Below are positions 22,333 through 31,971 of a stretch of 64,000 bases of DNA, piece by piece. Under the pieces are notes generated by a model. It saw only the letters and a list, made by a program, of their open reading frames with translations. It had not been told where the DNA came from and ran no database searches. The position numbers were made by a program, and so were the translations under genes. The DNA is taken from positions 5,161,420-5,225,419 of the forward strand of contig NC_065420.1 of NCBI RefSeq assembly GCF_024362695.1. Direction: 5' to 3'. This stretch comes from Pectinophora gossypiella (taxonomy: Eukaryota > Arthropoda > Insecta > Lepidoptera > Gelechiidae). How positions within the stretch are numbered: position 1 is the stretch's first letter; each line of letters begins with the position of its first letter.

Positions 22333-22585
22333 CTCTGATAAGATTCTGTTGTCTTTCTTCGTTATTTGTTTCAGTTTACTTATTTTCAAAAGATATACTC
22401 GTAACCATTGTGACATGTACGTTTCGTTTTATGATTTCAAAAAGAAAATCACAAATAATGAAGCGTTCCGTTCCGTGCAGCAACCTACTAAGTTCAGCGC
22501 CATCTAAAAGAAAATGCCTCATTATGAGAATAAATTGACATAATTTCTTGAGAAATGAGCGACATGTGTTTGCTGAACTGAACAT

Positions 22586-22680
22586 CCTCAGGCCTGATTC
22601 CTTATTTTGTACCGGGTGAGAGCCCTCAGTGTTCCCTATTTGTCCGGTCCAATAATGAATTAAATTCGCGGCAAATTCAA
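22586..22680 (+). repeat. Family F fragment
   Basis: 'tgtaccgggtgagagccctc' and 'atttgtccggtcc' match family F; the 3' part diverges. Confidence 0.5.
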
Positions 22681-22917
22681 ATTAAAAAATATATTAAGTA
22701 ACATAGTTACACTTTGAATCGTAATTTTTTACATAACGAACGTCTCTTCCGCCTAAAACTACTGCAAATCTACAAGTCACAAAAAAGCACTTTATAGCAA
22801 TTAATCTTAAAAGGTATCTACAGACCTGCTAAGTATAATTATGACATTTTTTATCATTTTTTATTTACCTTTGATGGGTTTGCTCTTGGCCCCAGACTTA
22901 CACACTTACTTTGATAT

Positions 22918-23570
22918 TGTGCAAATATCAAATTGCAATATTGCGTAAATGTGGCCTTTAAAGACCCCCTGATGCTTTCCAAGCCCACCTTTCTTACTTG
23001 TCCAAAACAAAAAATGCACACATAATGGCAATAACGCCTGTAACAAAATGCGACGCAGAGTGTGATTCTGCAAGGTTATTTGCGAATTCTGGGCAGGAAT
23101 GGCCACGGAAAAATGGGCAGACCTTTTTAGTTACTTTCTCTAGCATAATAAATAAACCGGCGAGCGCTAGTTTAAATTTTGTGGCCTCAGGTGGGTATTA
23201 TGGCGAGGGTTGCCAGCTTTTTGAGCTAATATCGTTATGGAGATTAAAATATATTTTAACCGACGGACAGGTAGACAGTCGCACTATATGGGTATTTTTA
23301 TCATTTTGGTGCGGAACTCTGAAAACGTCTGGAAATCGTTTAGTACTTTGGCTCATTTACAACTCTGACGGCTTGCGTGGTTCAGTGAGCGTTAACTTGG
23401 GTCGTGCGTTCGATTCCCGAAAGAACATGTCTGACAAAAAATCACTTTGTGATACAGTCTCTGGTTTGGTCAAGACATTGCCTGACTGTCCGAAAACTAA
23501 GACTTTTGAATTGCAATATTGCTTTGTTAGATGAATTGCTTTGATGTGGCCTTTTTAATCCCCGAGGACT
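22918..23570. other. Mosaic of MITE-1 halves and a SINE-B head
   Basis: Right halves of MITE-1 lie at 22918-22978 and 23503-23570 ('ttgcaatattgctttgttag', 'ttgctttgatgtgg'). 23364-23495 is a SINE-B head ('ggttcagtgagcgtt', 'gtgcgttcgattcccg', 'cactttgtgatacagtc'). The 178-codon open frame at 22998-23534 runs through these repeats and is not a gene. Confidence 0.55.
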
Positions 23571-24480
23571 GCTGAGGTTGCTCAACGATCAGACAACCCA
23601 TACGAAATAATCCTGATAGACTAATAATCCTGACACCAGATGAAACTCACAATCCGTAGAAAAAGGCTTATATTAGCTTACTTTCATGTTTTCACCGATT
23701 CAACGCAATAAAATTATATTTTACCAAGTACACGTAATAAATATCATCCGTTTAGCGCCAAAGCAAAAGTAAAATTGAAAGTGACGTTTGATGGTAAACC
23801 CCGTGACCTCCAGTCAGTGTTGCCAGCGCTCCAAATTCGTTTTCCTTACAATAAGTAGGTACACTTACCAACCAGTCAACGGCTCTTATAACAGGTGCAA
23901 ACCAGTTATAGCTGATACTACATTAATGTTCTACCAATTTATGTAAGTAGCTTCACAAGTTTCAAACATTAATATTTGTAGGTACTCACCCTAATGCCTA
24001 CAGGATACTACTACCGTAACATAGTTCTAAGTACTTAGTCAGTTGCTTTTTAGAAAACGTCTAAACAAGAAATTACTATTGAATTTGTATTTTATTGATT
24101 AATATTGGAAAATAACATAAATATAAAATAAAATAAAAGCTTTTCATTGGTTTTAGACGTGTATTTATTTAGTAAGTAATTGGCATTTCATAATTTATCT
24201 CTACTCTAGGATATTATCCAAATTATGTAAGTACACACAGATATCTCTCTCAATCTATCATGTATTCTCTCAAGATTACTAATACCACCAGTGGCAGCCC
24301 TAATTATCCTTTGTACCAACTCTCATACGTCCTCACATAAAACCGGTATATTGCACGTTACCGTACATTTATGAGATTTTAATGTTTACAAATTGCCAAA
24401 ATACCGGAAGGAAAATGTACTAAAAAGAAACCGGAATTGAATAAAAAGTTTTATGGATGTTTTGATATTTTGTCAGCGTA
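23571..24480. other. AT-rich stretch, nothing recognised
   Basis: No convincing ORF, terminal repeat or SINE was found here. Confidence 0.35.
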
Positions 24481-24482
24481 GT

Positions 24483-24695
24483 AAGACCTAGGACGTACAT
24501 TGACCAAATTGGAAATTTCCTTAGAAAAGGTTTAGTACGGTCTACTCTGAACGGGCGTGCGTGTATGAAACGAATGGTGAATGTGGAGGAAGCAACAGAA
24601 GTGTGTCAGGATCGAAGTAAATGAAATTCCATAGTCTCTGCTTACCCCGGTGGGTAATAGACGTGAGTTTATGTATGTATGTAGTGTAAAGTTAG
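24483..24695 (+). pseudogene. LINE 3' end, plus-strand member of a tail-to-tail pair
   Basis: 'cctaggacgtacattgacca' through 'cgtgcgtgtatgaaacgaat' and 'tgtgtcaggatcgaagtaaa' to 'gagtttatgtatgtatg'. It translates to a DQIGDVLRKG / RACMKRLMNVEEA-like end of a LINE ORF with disruptions. Its 3' end faces the copy at 24752. Confidence 0.65.
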
Positions 24696-24751
24696 GTATG
24701 GGTCTCCCCCCACCCTCTCTCAAGACCAAACCTTATTATACAAAGATACAT

Positions 24752-24960
24752 ACATACATACATAAACTCACGCCTATTTCCCACCGGGGTAAGCAGAGAC
24801 TATAGAATTCCATTTGCTTCGATCCTGACACACTTCTCTTGCTTCCTCCACATTCATCAATCGTTTCATACACGCACGCCGGTTTAGAGTAGATCGTATT
24901 GAACCTTTTCTAAGGACATCTCCAATTTGGTCATCGTAAGTCCTTCTCGGTCTTCCTCTA
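24752..24960 (-). pseudogene. LINE 3' end, minus-strand member of a tail-to-tail pair
   Basis: The reverse complement reads RPRRTYDDQIGDVLRKG, then RRACMKRLMNVEEA and SAYPGGK, ending in a GTAT repeat tail. A third copy is at 45053-45290. With the 24483 copy it makes an inverted repeat of ~200-base arms and a ~57-base spacer. Confidence 0.65.
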
Positions 24961-25261
24961 TAATTATTTATGTATTTATTTTATTTATTTATTTATTTAT
25001 TGAAAAGTTTTATATATCTGGGGGCACGGTAGTGCCCCAGCCAAGACGAGCATGTAATACTACAACAGGTACTTATATAAATTATTATGTTTACAGGCAG
25101 TGATATTATTAATGAGTCAGCTGGTATCCCTAAAAGTTTATAACTGAGCTACCAAATTGGAGCAAATGGGTTAGGTAATTAGAGCACGCGCGAGTAAATG
25201 ATTAACAAATGTGGAGGAAGCAAGACAAATGTGAATATTGAAGCAAATGGAAATTCGTTCG
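24961..25261. other. AT-rich stretch
   Basis: A (TTTA)n run at 24966-25003. Nothing else is seen. Confidence 0.35.
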
Positions 25262-25502
25262 TATACAGGGTGTTAGTGACATCGTAACGAAAACTTTGAG
25301 GGATGATTCAGACCATGATTCTGAGTCGATATCAAATGGATTTTTCCGTCGCATAAATCATGTATTTTTTTTAGTTTTTTTAAATTATTTTCAATTCTAT
25401 ACTTTTGCGATGGAAAATTCCACTTGATATTAACTCAGAATAATCAGCTGAATCATCCCTCTCAGTATTCGTTACGATGTCACTTACACCCCGTACAAGT
25501 AC
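25262..25502. mobile_element. MITE-3 copy 1
   Basis: Long inverted ends: left 'acagggtgttagtgacatcg' and right 'cgttacgatgtcactt' with 'acaccccgta', followed inwards by 'gggatgattcag' and 'ctgaatcatccct', around a T-rich loop. About 240 bases, TA-flanked, no ORF. Confidence 0.75.
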
Positions 25503-25525
25503 ATACGGTAGCCATACAAGTAGGT

Positions 25526-25762
25526 ATGGGTGTTAGTGACACCGTAACGAATATTGAGGGGGATGATTCAGATCATGATTCCAAGTTGATATCAAGTGGA
25601 ATTTCCTGTCAAAAAATTCATGAATTTTTTTTTGTTTTTTTTTTAATTATTTTCCTATCCATACTTTTGCGACGGAAAATTCCACTTGATATCAACTCAG
25701 AATCATGGTCTGAATCATCCCTCGAAAGTTTTCGTTACGATGTCACTAACACCCTGTATAGT
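25526..25762. mobile_element. MITE-3 copy 2, next to copy 1
   Basis: Same palindromic structure: 'gggtgttagtgacaccgtaa' to 'gatgtcactaacaccctgta'. The 113-codon open frame across it is an artefact. Confidence 0.75.
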
Positions 25763-25969
25763 TAGATAAACTTAGATTTCTGTAAAAAGGCGTACCATAG
25801 TCTATATTACTAAAACTATAAGTAGGTAGTATAACACATGTACAAACGTGTAAATGTGTTATTTCTATGACTTTGTGTCGTTTTTTTACTAGCTGCTAGA
25901 AGTAGCAGCGGCTGCTAGCAGCTAGTAAAAAAAAACAACTACGGTATCACTAACACCCCTACATACTTG

Positions 25970-26190
25970 TATGTATTGGTGTTAGTGTTACCGTAACGGA
26001 TATCGAAGGAGATGATTCAGACAGAGTAGACATCAAGTCGGAAAATTCATGAAAATGTTAGGGAGTTTTTAATTATTTTCCGTTCCATAGTTTTGCGACT
26101 GAAAAACCACTTGATATCAATCAACTTAGCTTTATAGCCTCAATCATACCTCAAAGTTTTCATTACGTTGTCATTAACATCCTGTGTATT
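25970..26190. mobile_element. MITE-3 copy 3, degenerate
   Basis: 'attggtgttagtgttaccgt' to 'acgttgtcattaacatcctg', with 'agatgattcag' inside. Three copies within 1 kb suggest preferred insertion near existing copies. Confidence 0.65.
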
Positions 26191-26674
26191 GTATTTGGGG
26201 ATCGTTGCCAGGAAAGTCTCTCATTGGAACGCATATATACCAATTTAATCTTGTTATACAGAAACAAACAAAAGACAACAAAACAACAAAACATTTATGA
26301 AACAAATAAAAGAGAAGGTGCAGGTCGTGTCGTATCGGGAGGTGAAGGTTTTGGCGGGAAGAAGAGAGGAATGGCGATTACTCCACCGACAAGAGCGCAG
26401 CTCTTAAATAGAGAGAGATACAGAAACGCATACGTGTGAGTCAAGTAAATAAATGTATGATATCTCGCTACAAATTGCCAAACGTATCTAAACTACATAG
26501 TGAATTACTTTATATGATCTGTGTTTTGGATACTAAACTTAGAGCTTGCTTTTGACAAAGTTACTAGCGTATCCTGATCTTTCTAGTAAGTAGTTCACTT
26601 GGCTATTGATGGGACATTACAATCAGTGATATGCTCTTCCTGGTAATGTTCCCAATGTCATCATGGTCTCCCTA

Positions 26675-26757
26675 GCATTATCCCGTTTGTCACAGGGTCC
26701 GCTTACCTAACCTGAAGATTTGACAGGTCCGGCTTTTTACAAAAGTGACTGCCTGAA
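26675..26757 (-). repeat. SINE-D tail fragment
   Basis: 'cattatcccgtttgtcacag' and 'cttacctaacctgaagattt' match the SINE-D 3' end in reverse. Confidence 0.6.
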
Positions 26758-26974
26758 TGTTCCTGATGTATAAACTGTTTAATAGTAAGGGTACAAATTA
26801 TGCGGCATATTTAAAAATGGCCGACATTATTCAAGTTGTATTTTCTTTTTTATTCAACTTCATTATTAGTTATTCTTCTGATAAGTAGTTACTATTTATT
26901 TGCAAATATAATATAAAAGTAACACAATTTATGTAATCTTAACTTATAAATTAACAATTCAAGACCTTACGTGT

Positions 26975-27310
26975 CTAATCGTCAAATAATCCCCCCCGAG
27001 ATATTCCAGGCGCAAAGGTCCCCATTACACTCGCCGCATTACCACGTTGTATGGCGATGGACAACCTTTGCACCAAGAAAGAGCCCGCACGCATATCAGA
27101 CCCCCTCTCTCTTAACCTACGCCCCAGTTCCCTAATGAAGGCTATAGCCTCCAACCCCCAACGTCTCAAACGCAAGCGGTACAAAATAATAGTTGCCCAC
27201 TAGAGCCGAATATTTGTCCCGCTTTCTATCCGCAGCAAACTCAGCCGCGGCGCCAGCCGTCCGCACCGTTCGGCTGAGATGCGAGGCAGCGAAAGTGCTG
27301 ACGCATGTGG
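26975..27310 (-). pseudogene. C-terminal fragment of a LINE reverse transcriptase polyprotein
   Basis: Two minus-strand frames join: the upstream one reads AGAAAEFAADRKRDKYSALV and YYFVPLAFETLG; the downstream one reads LEAIAFIRELGRRLRERGSD and GSFLVQRLSIAIQRGNAASV. This is a C-terminal region seen in many invertebrate non-LTR retrotransposon ORFs. One frame break near 27150 shows it is dead. It is GC-rich compared with its flanks. Confidence 0.7.
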
Positions 27311-27397
27311 CATCCCACAGCAGGCATTTTCCCGGTTATTCTTCTTGTTTTATGTATTTTTTCTGGTTTTTCTAAAATTACGAGTATCAGGTACATT

Positions 27398-27666
27398 TCA
27401 CTTCTTCTATCGTGTGGATTACCAACCCCATGAACCCTGGTGTCAGGGTTATTACTGAGTTACCATAGGCCCCTGACCTGACTCATGTAACGACTACGTA
27501 CTTATATTAGTAAGTAATAACCGGGACCAACGGCTTAACGTTCCTTGGTGATCAGTCTGCAATGTCCTAACTAAACTAGGGATCACAAAGTGATTTTTGT
27601 GGTTTGTTACCAACGGCATTCGAACCTGTGAGCACAACGCTCAACCACTGAACCACGGAGGCCGTT
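27398..27666 (-). mobile_element. SINE-B copy, partly deleted
   Basis: Head on the minus strand 'ggcctccgtggttcagtggt' with 'gcacgttg'-like core loss; 'aactagggatcacaaagtga' body and tail 'ccctggtgtcagggtta' in reverse. The core is shortened around 27540. Confidence 0.7.
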
Positions 27667-27982
27667 TTGCTAAAATTACGTGTATGTATATCTACAAGGA
27701 ACATAATACAGGAACTTTGAATACACAAGATCAAACTAACACAATAATAATGAACTTGAGTGTGTAATACATCGAGTATATAGGTAGCAGGGAAGCATGA
27801 AAGCCGTTCGCTTTGTTGTAATACGGTTTTATAGGCGTTTGATAGCTGCCCAGACATTATTATATAGGTTATTAAATTCCCGCCTCTGTTCAACTGACCC
27901 ATAATTCGATTTACGATACAAATATTTGGTCACTGAGTAGCTCTATGGAGAGCGTCAGCAAAATGCAATCAAATAAAATACG

Positions 27983-28195
27983 CTAGTTTCCAACTAGTCA
28001 AATCAGTCACTTTTACTAAACGTCAAAACACGAAATTGCTATGGAATTTGGCATGAAAGAGCACACTGAGACGTCATAGAAAAACGTGTTAAAATGTCGG
28101 ACTTATTATTACGTTTTTGTTGATTAAAATTCATAAATAAGTTACCTACACAGAAAATAGAAAATGTAAATCTGTCTTTATGAAGTAATCATAAG
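27983..28195 (+). repeat. Family I copy
   Basis: 'ctagtttccaactagtcaaa', 'aaacgtcaaaacacgaaatt' and 'gacgtcatagaaaaacgtg' match the copy at 6320. Confidence 0.6.
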
Positions 28196-28198
28196 TTC

Positions 28199-28304
28199 AT
28201 CACCAGCCCATTAACGTCCCCACTGCTGGGGCACGGGCCTCCCTATGGATGGATAGGGGGAGATCGGGCCAAAAACCACCACGCGGGCCCAGTAAGGATT
28301 GGTA
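28199..28304 (-). repeat. SINE-C tail fragment
   Basis: 'catcaccagcccattaacgt' and 'cccactgctggggcacgggc' match the SINE-C 3' end in reverse. Core and head are lost. Confidence 0.65.
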
Positions 28305-28669
28305 AGTACATAAGAACACGATTCATAAGTACTTACTTACTTTTAAATTTCCTTTGTGTATATAATTCTGTATTCTTTGCCATTATCCAATAAAAATAAC
28401 GAGAAAGGTATAAAGTAAGTTTCTTTAACAATACTTACTATAAAATTGATAAAATACGTAGATACGACAACGGAGAGATCACAACACTACAATCTAGTTA
28501 TGTCACGATGAAAATATCAGTCCTTATACAATTTTCTTCACAATGTACAGTCTGGCTAGGTGAGACAGAATAAATTGCATTTGGTTACGAGCGAGTAGTC
28601 TAGACTGCTCAAACACTTAGTTCCAAGCTATTCTGTATCGGACTAAAGATAAATAACAAAACAACATTA
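28305..28669. other. AT-rich stretch, nothing recognised
   Basis: No feature was identified. Confidence 0.35.
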
Positions 28670-28745
28670 AACTCACGATTGTATCCTAATTGGGGTAGTC
28701 AGAGTTACATCCATCGCAAGATGAACTAACTAGCCACACCCACGG
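28670..28745 (-). repeat. SINE-M fragment
   Basis: 'actcacgattgtatcctaat' and 'acatccatcgcaagatgaac' match the SINE-M tail in reverse. Confidence 0.5.
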
Positions 28746-28882
28746 GATAGAAGAAAGAGGTTGGAAGGGCCAAGTAAGCGCGAAACGCGCGCCATACAGG
28801 TATGAGCAAATAGTTCATATTTCAACTTTGCACTGCACTCGTCCGGAAATTTTACGATGCACGGAGCTTTGCGATAGTATAT

Positions 28883-29212
28883 TCTTCTTCTTCTTATCGT
28901 GTGGGTTGTGAGGCAGAATACCAACCTCATCAACCCTGGTGTCAGGGTTATTATTAAACCGTCAAAGGCCCCTGACATGGCTCATGTAATGATTACTCAC
29001 TTACATCAGTAAATAGTAACCGGGACCAACGGCTTAACGTGCCTTCCGAAGCACGGATCATCTTACTTTCGGACAATCAGGTGATCAGCCTGTAATGTCC
29101 TAACCAAACTAGGGATCGCAAAGTGATTTTTGTGATATGTCCCCACCGGGATTCGAACCCGGGGCCTCCGGATCGTGAGTCCAACGCTCAACCACTGGAC
29201 CACAGAGGCCGT
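28883..29212 (-). mobile_element. SINE-B, near full-length copy
   Basis: On the minus strand: 'ggcctctgtggtccagtggt' (A box), 'gggttcgaatcccggtgggg' (B box), 'aaatcactttgcgatcccta', the shared core 'cttcggaaggcacgttaagc' and the tail 'ccctgacaccagggtt' ending 'cacacgataagaagaag'. About 330 bases. Confidence 0.8.
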
Positions 29213-30018
29213 TAGATAGTATATTAAAAGGTCATTTTGCGTGTTATAACCTGCAGGGCAAAAATACAAATATCGACAATGATGCAATGAGATACCTTAT
29301 CATAGGATAGCTAAAAATGTTAGAATGATCGGCTATTTATCAAAAAAAAAATACCTTTGGTGATATTGGTAATTGCAGCCTATCACATTAAATATACATT
29401 TCCAGTTAATATGCAATTTGAGAATCAGTAGAGTTATTGTACTTATTTGCTTGCTAAAAGTGAGTGGGGTTAAACCGGCGACAGCGGTTGTAATTATTAA
29501 ATAATTCGATTGGAGTTTGCTTCGCTGTCAAACACTTAAACACAACGTGTTCACCGCTTGTTCAGTTTTTACTGCTAACGCGGTTAGTACATTTAAATAA
29601 GATTGAAAGTTGGTTTGCTGCGTAGATTAGTCTTCTTTACGAGTTAGTGTATATATATTTTATACACTTATCTGCCGCGCGAACGTATATCTCATTAAAA
29701 CGTTTAGCGGTTGAGTACTAGGAGCACATAAACCTACTAGGTACTTAGTTATATTTCAAGCCACATTTCCAAAGGTATGTAAACATTCGAATACGTGCAA
29801 AAGCAAAGTGGAATTTGGGCGTTTGGACAAAGGCTTGTACTTTACAAACACACGCGACCTTTATGTAATTAATTCCTTGTGAATTGTTCCACTCTGGAAG
29901 TTTTCTTGTGAGCTGGGTGCACGGAATTATTAAATTGTGATGCTGATAATACGTCACGACCAGAATTTCTGGGCTCAGTACAACATATTTTCCTAAGTGA
30001 TGGTAAGTATGTTTTAAG
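29213..30018. other. Non-coding stretch, nothing recognised
   Basis: The 95-codon frame at 29745-30032 has no motif. No repeat of the local families was found. Confidence 0.35.
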
Positions 30019-30031
30019 TAATAGCAGCTCA

Positions 30032-30366
30032 TAAACAGCCTATATACGTCCCACTGCTGGGCACAGGCCTCCCCTCAATCAACCGGAGGGGGTATGGAGC
30101 ATACTCCACCACGCTGCTCCACTGCGGGTTGGTGGAGGTGTTTTTACGGCTAATTGCCGGGATCAACGGCTTAACGTGCCCTCCGAAGCACGGAATCATC
30201 TTACTTTTTCGGACAATCAGGTTCATTCAATTCAAGCCTGAAAAGTCCTTACCAAACAAAGGACAGTCTCTCAAAGTGATTTCGACAATGTCCCCATCGG
30301 GAATCGAACCCGGACCTCCAGATCGTGAGCCTAACGCTCTAACCACTAGACCACGGAGGCTGTTAA
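30032..30366 (-). mobile_element. SINE-A, full-length copy with target duplication
   Basis: 335 bases on the minus strand, flanked by the 13-base duplication taatagcagctca (30019-30031 and 30367-30379). B box 'gggttcgattcccg' is intact. The DIRS element begins about 10 bases beyond the right duplication. Confidence 0.9.
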
Positions 30367-30442
30367 TAATAGCAGCTCAAACATACATAATTAATGATTA
30401 AACGAACTTACCTTAAGTGAAGTTCTATCATAATTATATGAA

Positions 30443-30619
30443 GGCTTCGTACGAAGAGATTAGGGAGAGATAAACACTTGTAGTACCGCGGTAGCGATCG
30501 TCATTCTCACACTATTTTGAGGGTATTTTCATTGTTTACAACCTACACATATATATATTTTTTTTTTTTTGTGAGGTAGTTTGCAAAGCTAACGGGTCCA
30601 CTATCTTGCGCTCGTCATT
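30443..30619 (+). repeat. Left inverted terminal repeat of the DIRS element
   Basis: It starts 'ggcttcgtacgaagagatta', contains 'accgcggtagcgatcgtcat' and ends 'cttgcgctcgtcatt'. The reverse complement is at 35371-35545 with small differences near the outer end and in the T run. Confidence 0.9.
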
Positions 30620-30717
30620 TAGTTTAGAGTCCTGTAATATTTCGCGATGACAGGGTGGGGATGAGATTTAAGTACTTAGTTCGTTTTATCTGACCATAAA
30701 ACAAAAAAGGGCGGGCC

Positions 30718-30838
30718 CTAATCTCTTCGTACGAAGCCTTCATATAATTATGATAGAACTTCACTTAAGGTAAGTTCGTTTAATCATTAATTATATTCGG
30801 CTTCGTACTCGAGATTAGGGAGAGATAAACACTTGTAG
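30718..30838 (+). repeat. Internal complementary region of the DIRS element
   Basis: The left half is the reverse complement of 30390-30465 ('taatctcttcgtacgaagcc', 'aaggtaagttcgtttaatca'). The right half is the reverse complement of the outer end near 35510-35552 ('attcggcttcgtactcgaga'). The two meet at about 30801, showing how the ends are joined in the predicted circular form. Confidence 0.9.
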
Positions 30839-30948
30839 ATCTTTAGAGAACTATCGTGAAATATTAGAAAAAAAAGGAGTGTAAAATAAACTTGTACCGT
30901 TTGAATCAAGACTGTTTTATTTAAGTACTTAACACGAATGTTATAAAA

Positions 30949-31971
30949 TTAATCATTACAAATAATTGCTTTAGCAAACGAGTCATCCTGATTCGTCAGA
31001 TTTGTATTTAAAGGACGGTTATAAAATCGAAAAAAGGTATTAGAAGTACCGCTCCAGCCAGCCGCGCGGCGGATGGTATCGAGGCTGACGCCAAGCCGGT
31101 GCGCGCGCGACGCGGCGGCGTGCCGCGTGCTGTGCGCGCTGAAGGCCGCCGCCACGCCGCTGGCCGCCAGCATGTCGCGGATCCAGCGGCTGAGCGTCTG
31201 GCTAGAGACGGCCTTGTGTGGCCGCTTGGCGCTAATAAACAAGCGATTCACAGCACTTCGCAGTGGCGCTGTTTTATTTAAAAAACAAAGCAACGTTTTT
31301 CCCGGGCATATTTCGGGTTTTTCTGCAAAAAAGGGAAGAATCAACAAAGGTTGCTGAAAGCCAATCCTTGAGGTCTTTATTAGTTCAGTAATCTTTATGG
31401 TTACGCCAGTATCTGTAACTAGAATGTTATTTATATTGATTTTTGATAAGGTTTGGACCCTGTGCGCGGTGACCAATGCGAGAAGGATGGCTAACTTTTT
31501 TGACAATTGTTCCAAGGATAGATCTTCGCAAGGAGGAAGCGACTCTAAATAATTCAACACGATCGATGTGTCCCATGTTGTATCGTATTTCGGCATGGGA
31601 GGACATAAACGAAATATGCCTTTAAAGAAACGTTTCACAGTTTGATCTTCGCCTACATGATCACCTACAATCAATGATATTGCTGAACGACAAGTATTCA
31701 GCGTACCGTACTGAGCTCCTTCATTATATAATTTTGACAAAAAAATTACAATTTCGGATATAGGGGCAGCGTATAAATCAATACTGTTTTCTTTACAATA
31801 ATAATACCACTTCCTCAAGTAAACATCATATTGTCTGAAGGAAGCGTCAGACAGAGACGCAAGCATTATGTCGAGCGCAGCGAGTGGTGTATTTCTGTTT
31901 ATCCATGCCGACCGGATAAGACTGCGGCCGCCAGGGTAACTGTGGTGTGCATGTTGCGATGATTGCTGCAA
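30949..31971 (-). CDS. DIRS tyrosine recombinase
   Basis: 340 codons, intact from ATG at 31971 to the stop at 30949. It belongs to the phage-integrase (tyrosine recombinase) superfamily and in DIRS elements is thought to insert the circular DNA copy into the genome. Residues 35-125 form the N-terminal DNA-binding part (FRQYDVYLRKWYYYCKENSI). The catalytic set is visible: R171 in TAHRVQTL, H280 and R283 in HSTRHAAASRA, W306 in AAGWSG at the H/W position, and the nucleophile Y317 in FFRFYNRP. The start overlaps the end of the preceding pol frame by about 70 bases, the usual DIRS layout. The region coding for residues 255-310 is GC-rich. Antisense frames here are shadows. Confidence 0.9.
   Translation of the reverse strand: MQQSSQHAHHSYPGGRSLIRSAWINRNTPLAALDIMLASLSDASFRQYDVYLRKWYYYCKENSIDLYAAPISEIVIFLSKLYNEGAQYGTLNTCRSAISLIVGDHVGEDQTVKRFFKGIFRLCPPMPKYDTTWDTSIVLNYLESLPPCEDLSLEQLSKKLAILLALVTAHRVQTLSKININNILVTDTGVTIKITELIKTSRIGFQQPLLILPFFAEKPEICPGKTLLCFLNKTAPLRSAVNRLFISAKRPHKAVSSQTLSRWIRDMLAASGVAAAFSAHSTRHAAASRAHRLGVSLDTIRRAAGWSGTSNTFFRFYNRPLNTNLTNQDDSFAKAIICND

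Noticed and set aside
22998..23534. 178-codon open frame on the plus strand
   Set aside because: It runs through two MITE-1 halves and a SINE-B head, has no protein motif and no conserved start context.
24966..25003. CRISPR-like or other array
   Set aside because: Simple (TTTA)n repeat; no spacer structure, and the DNA is from an animal.
31073..31357. Plus-strand frames opposite the DIRS recombinase
   Set aside because: GC-rich antisense shadows of an ORF with clear catalytic residues on the minus strand.
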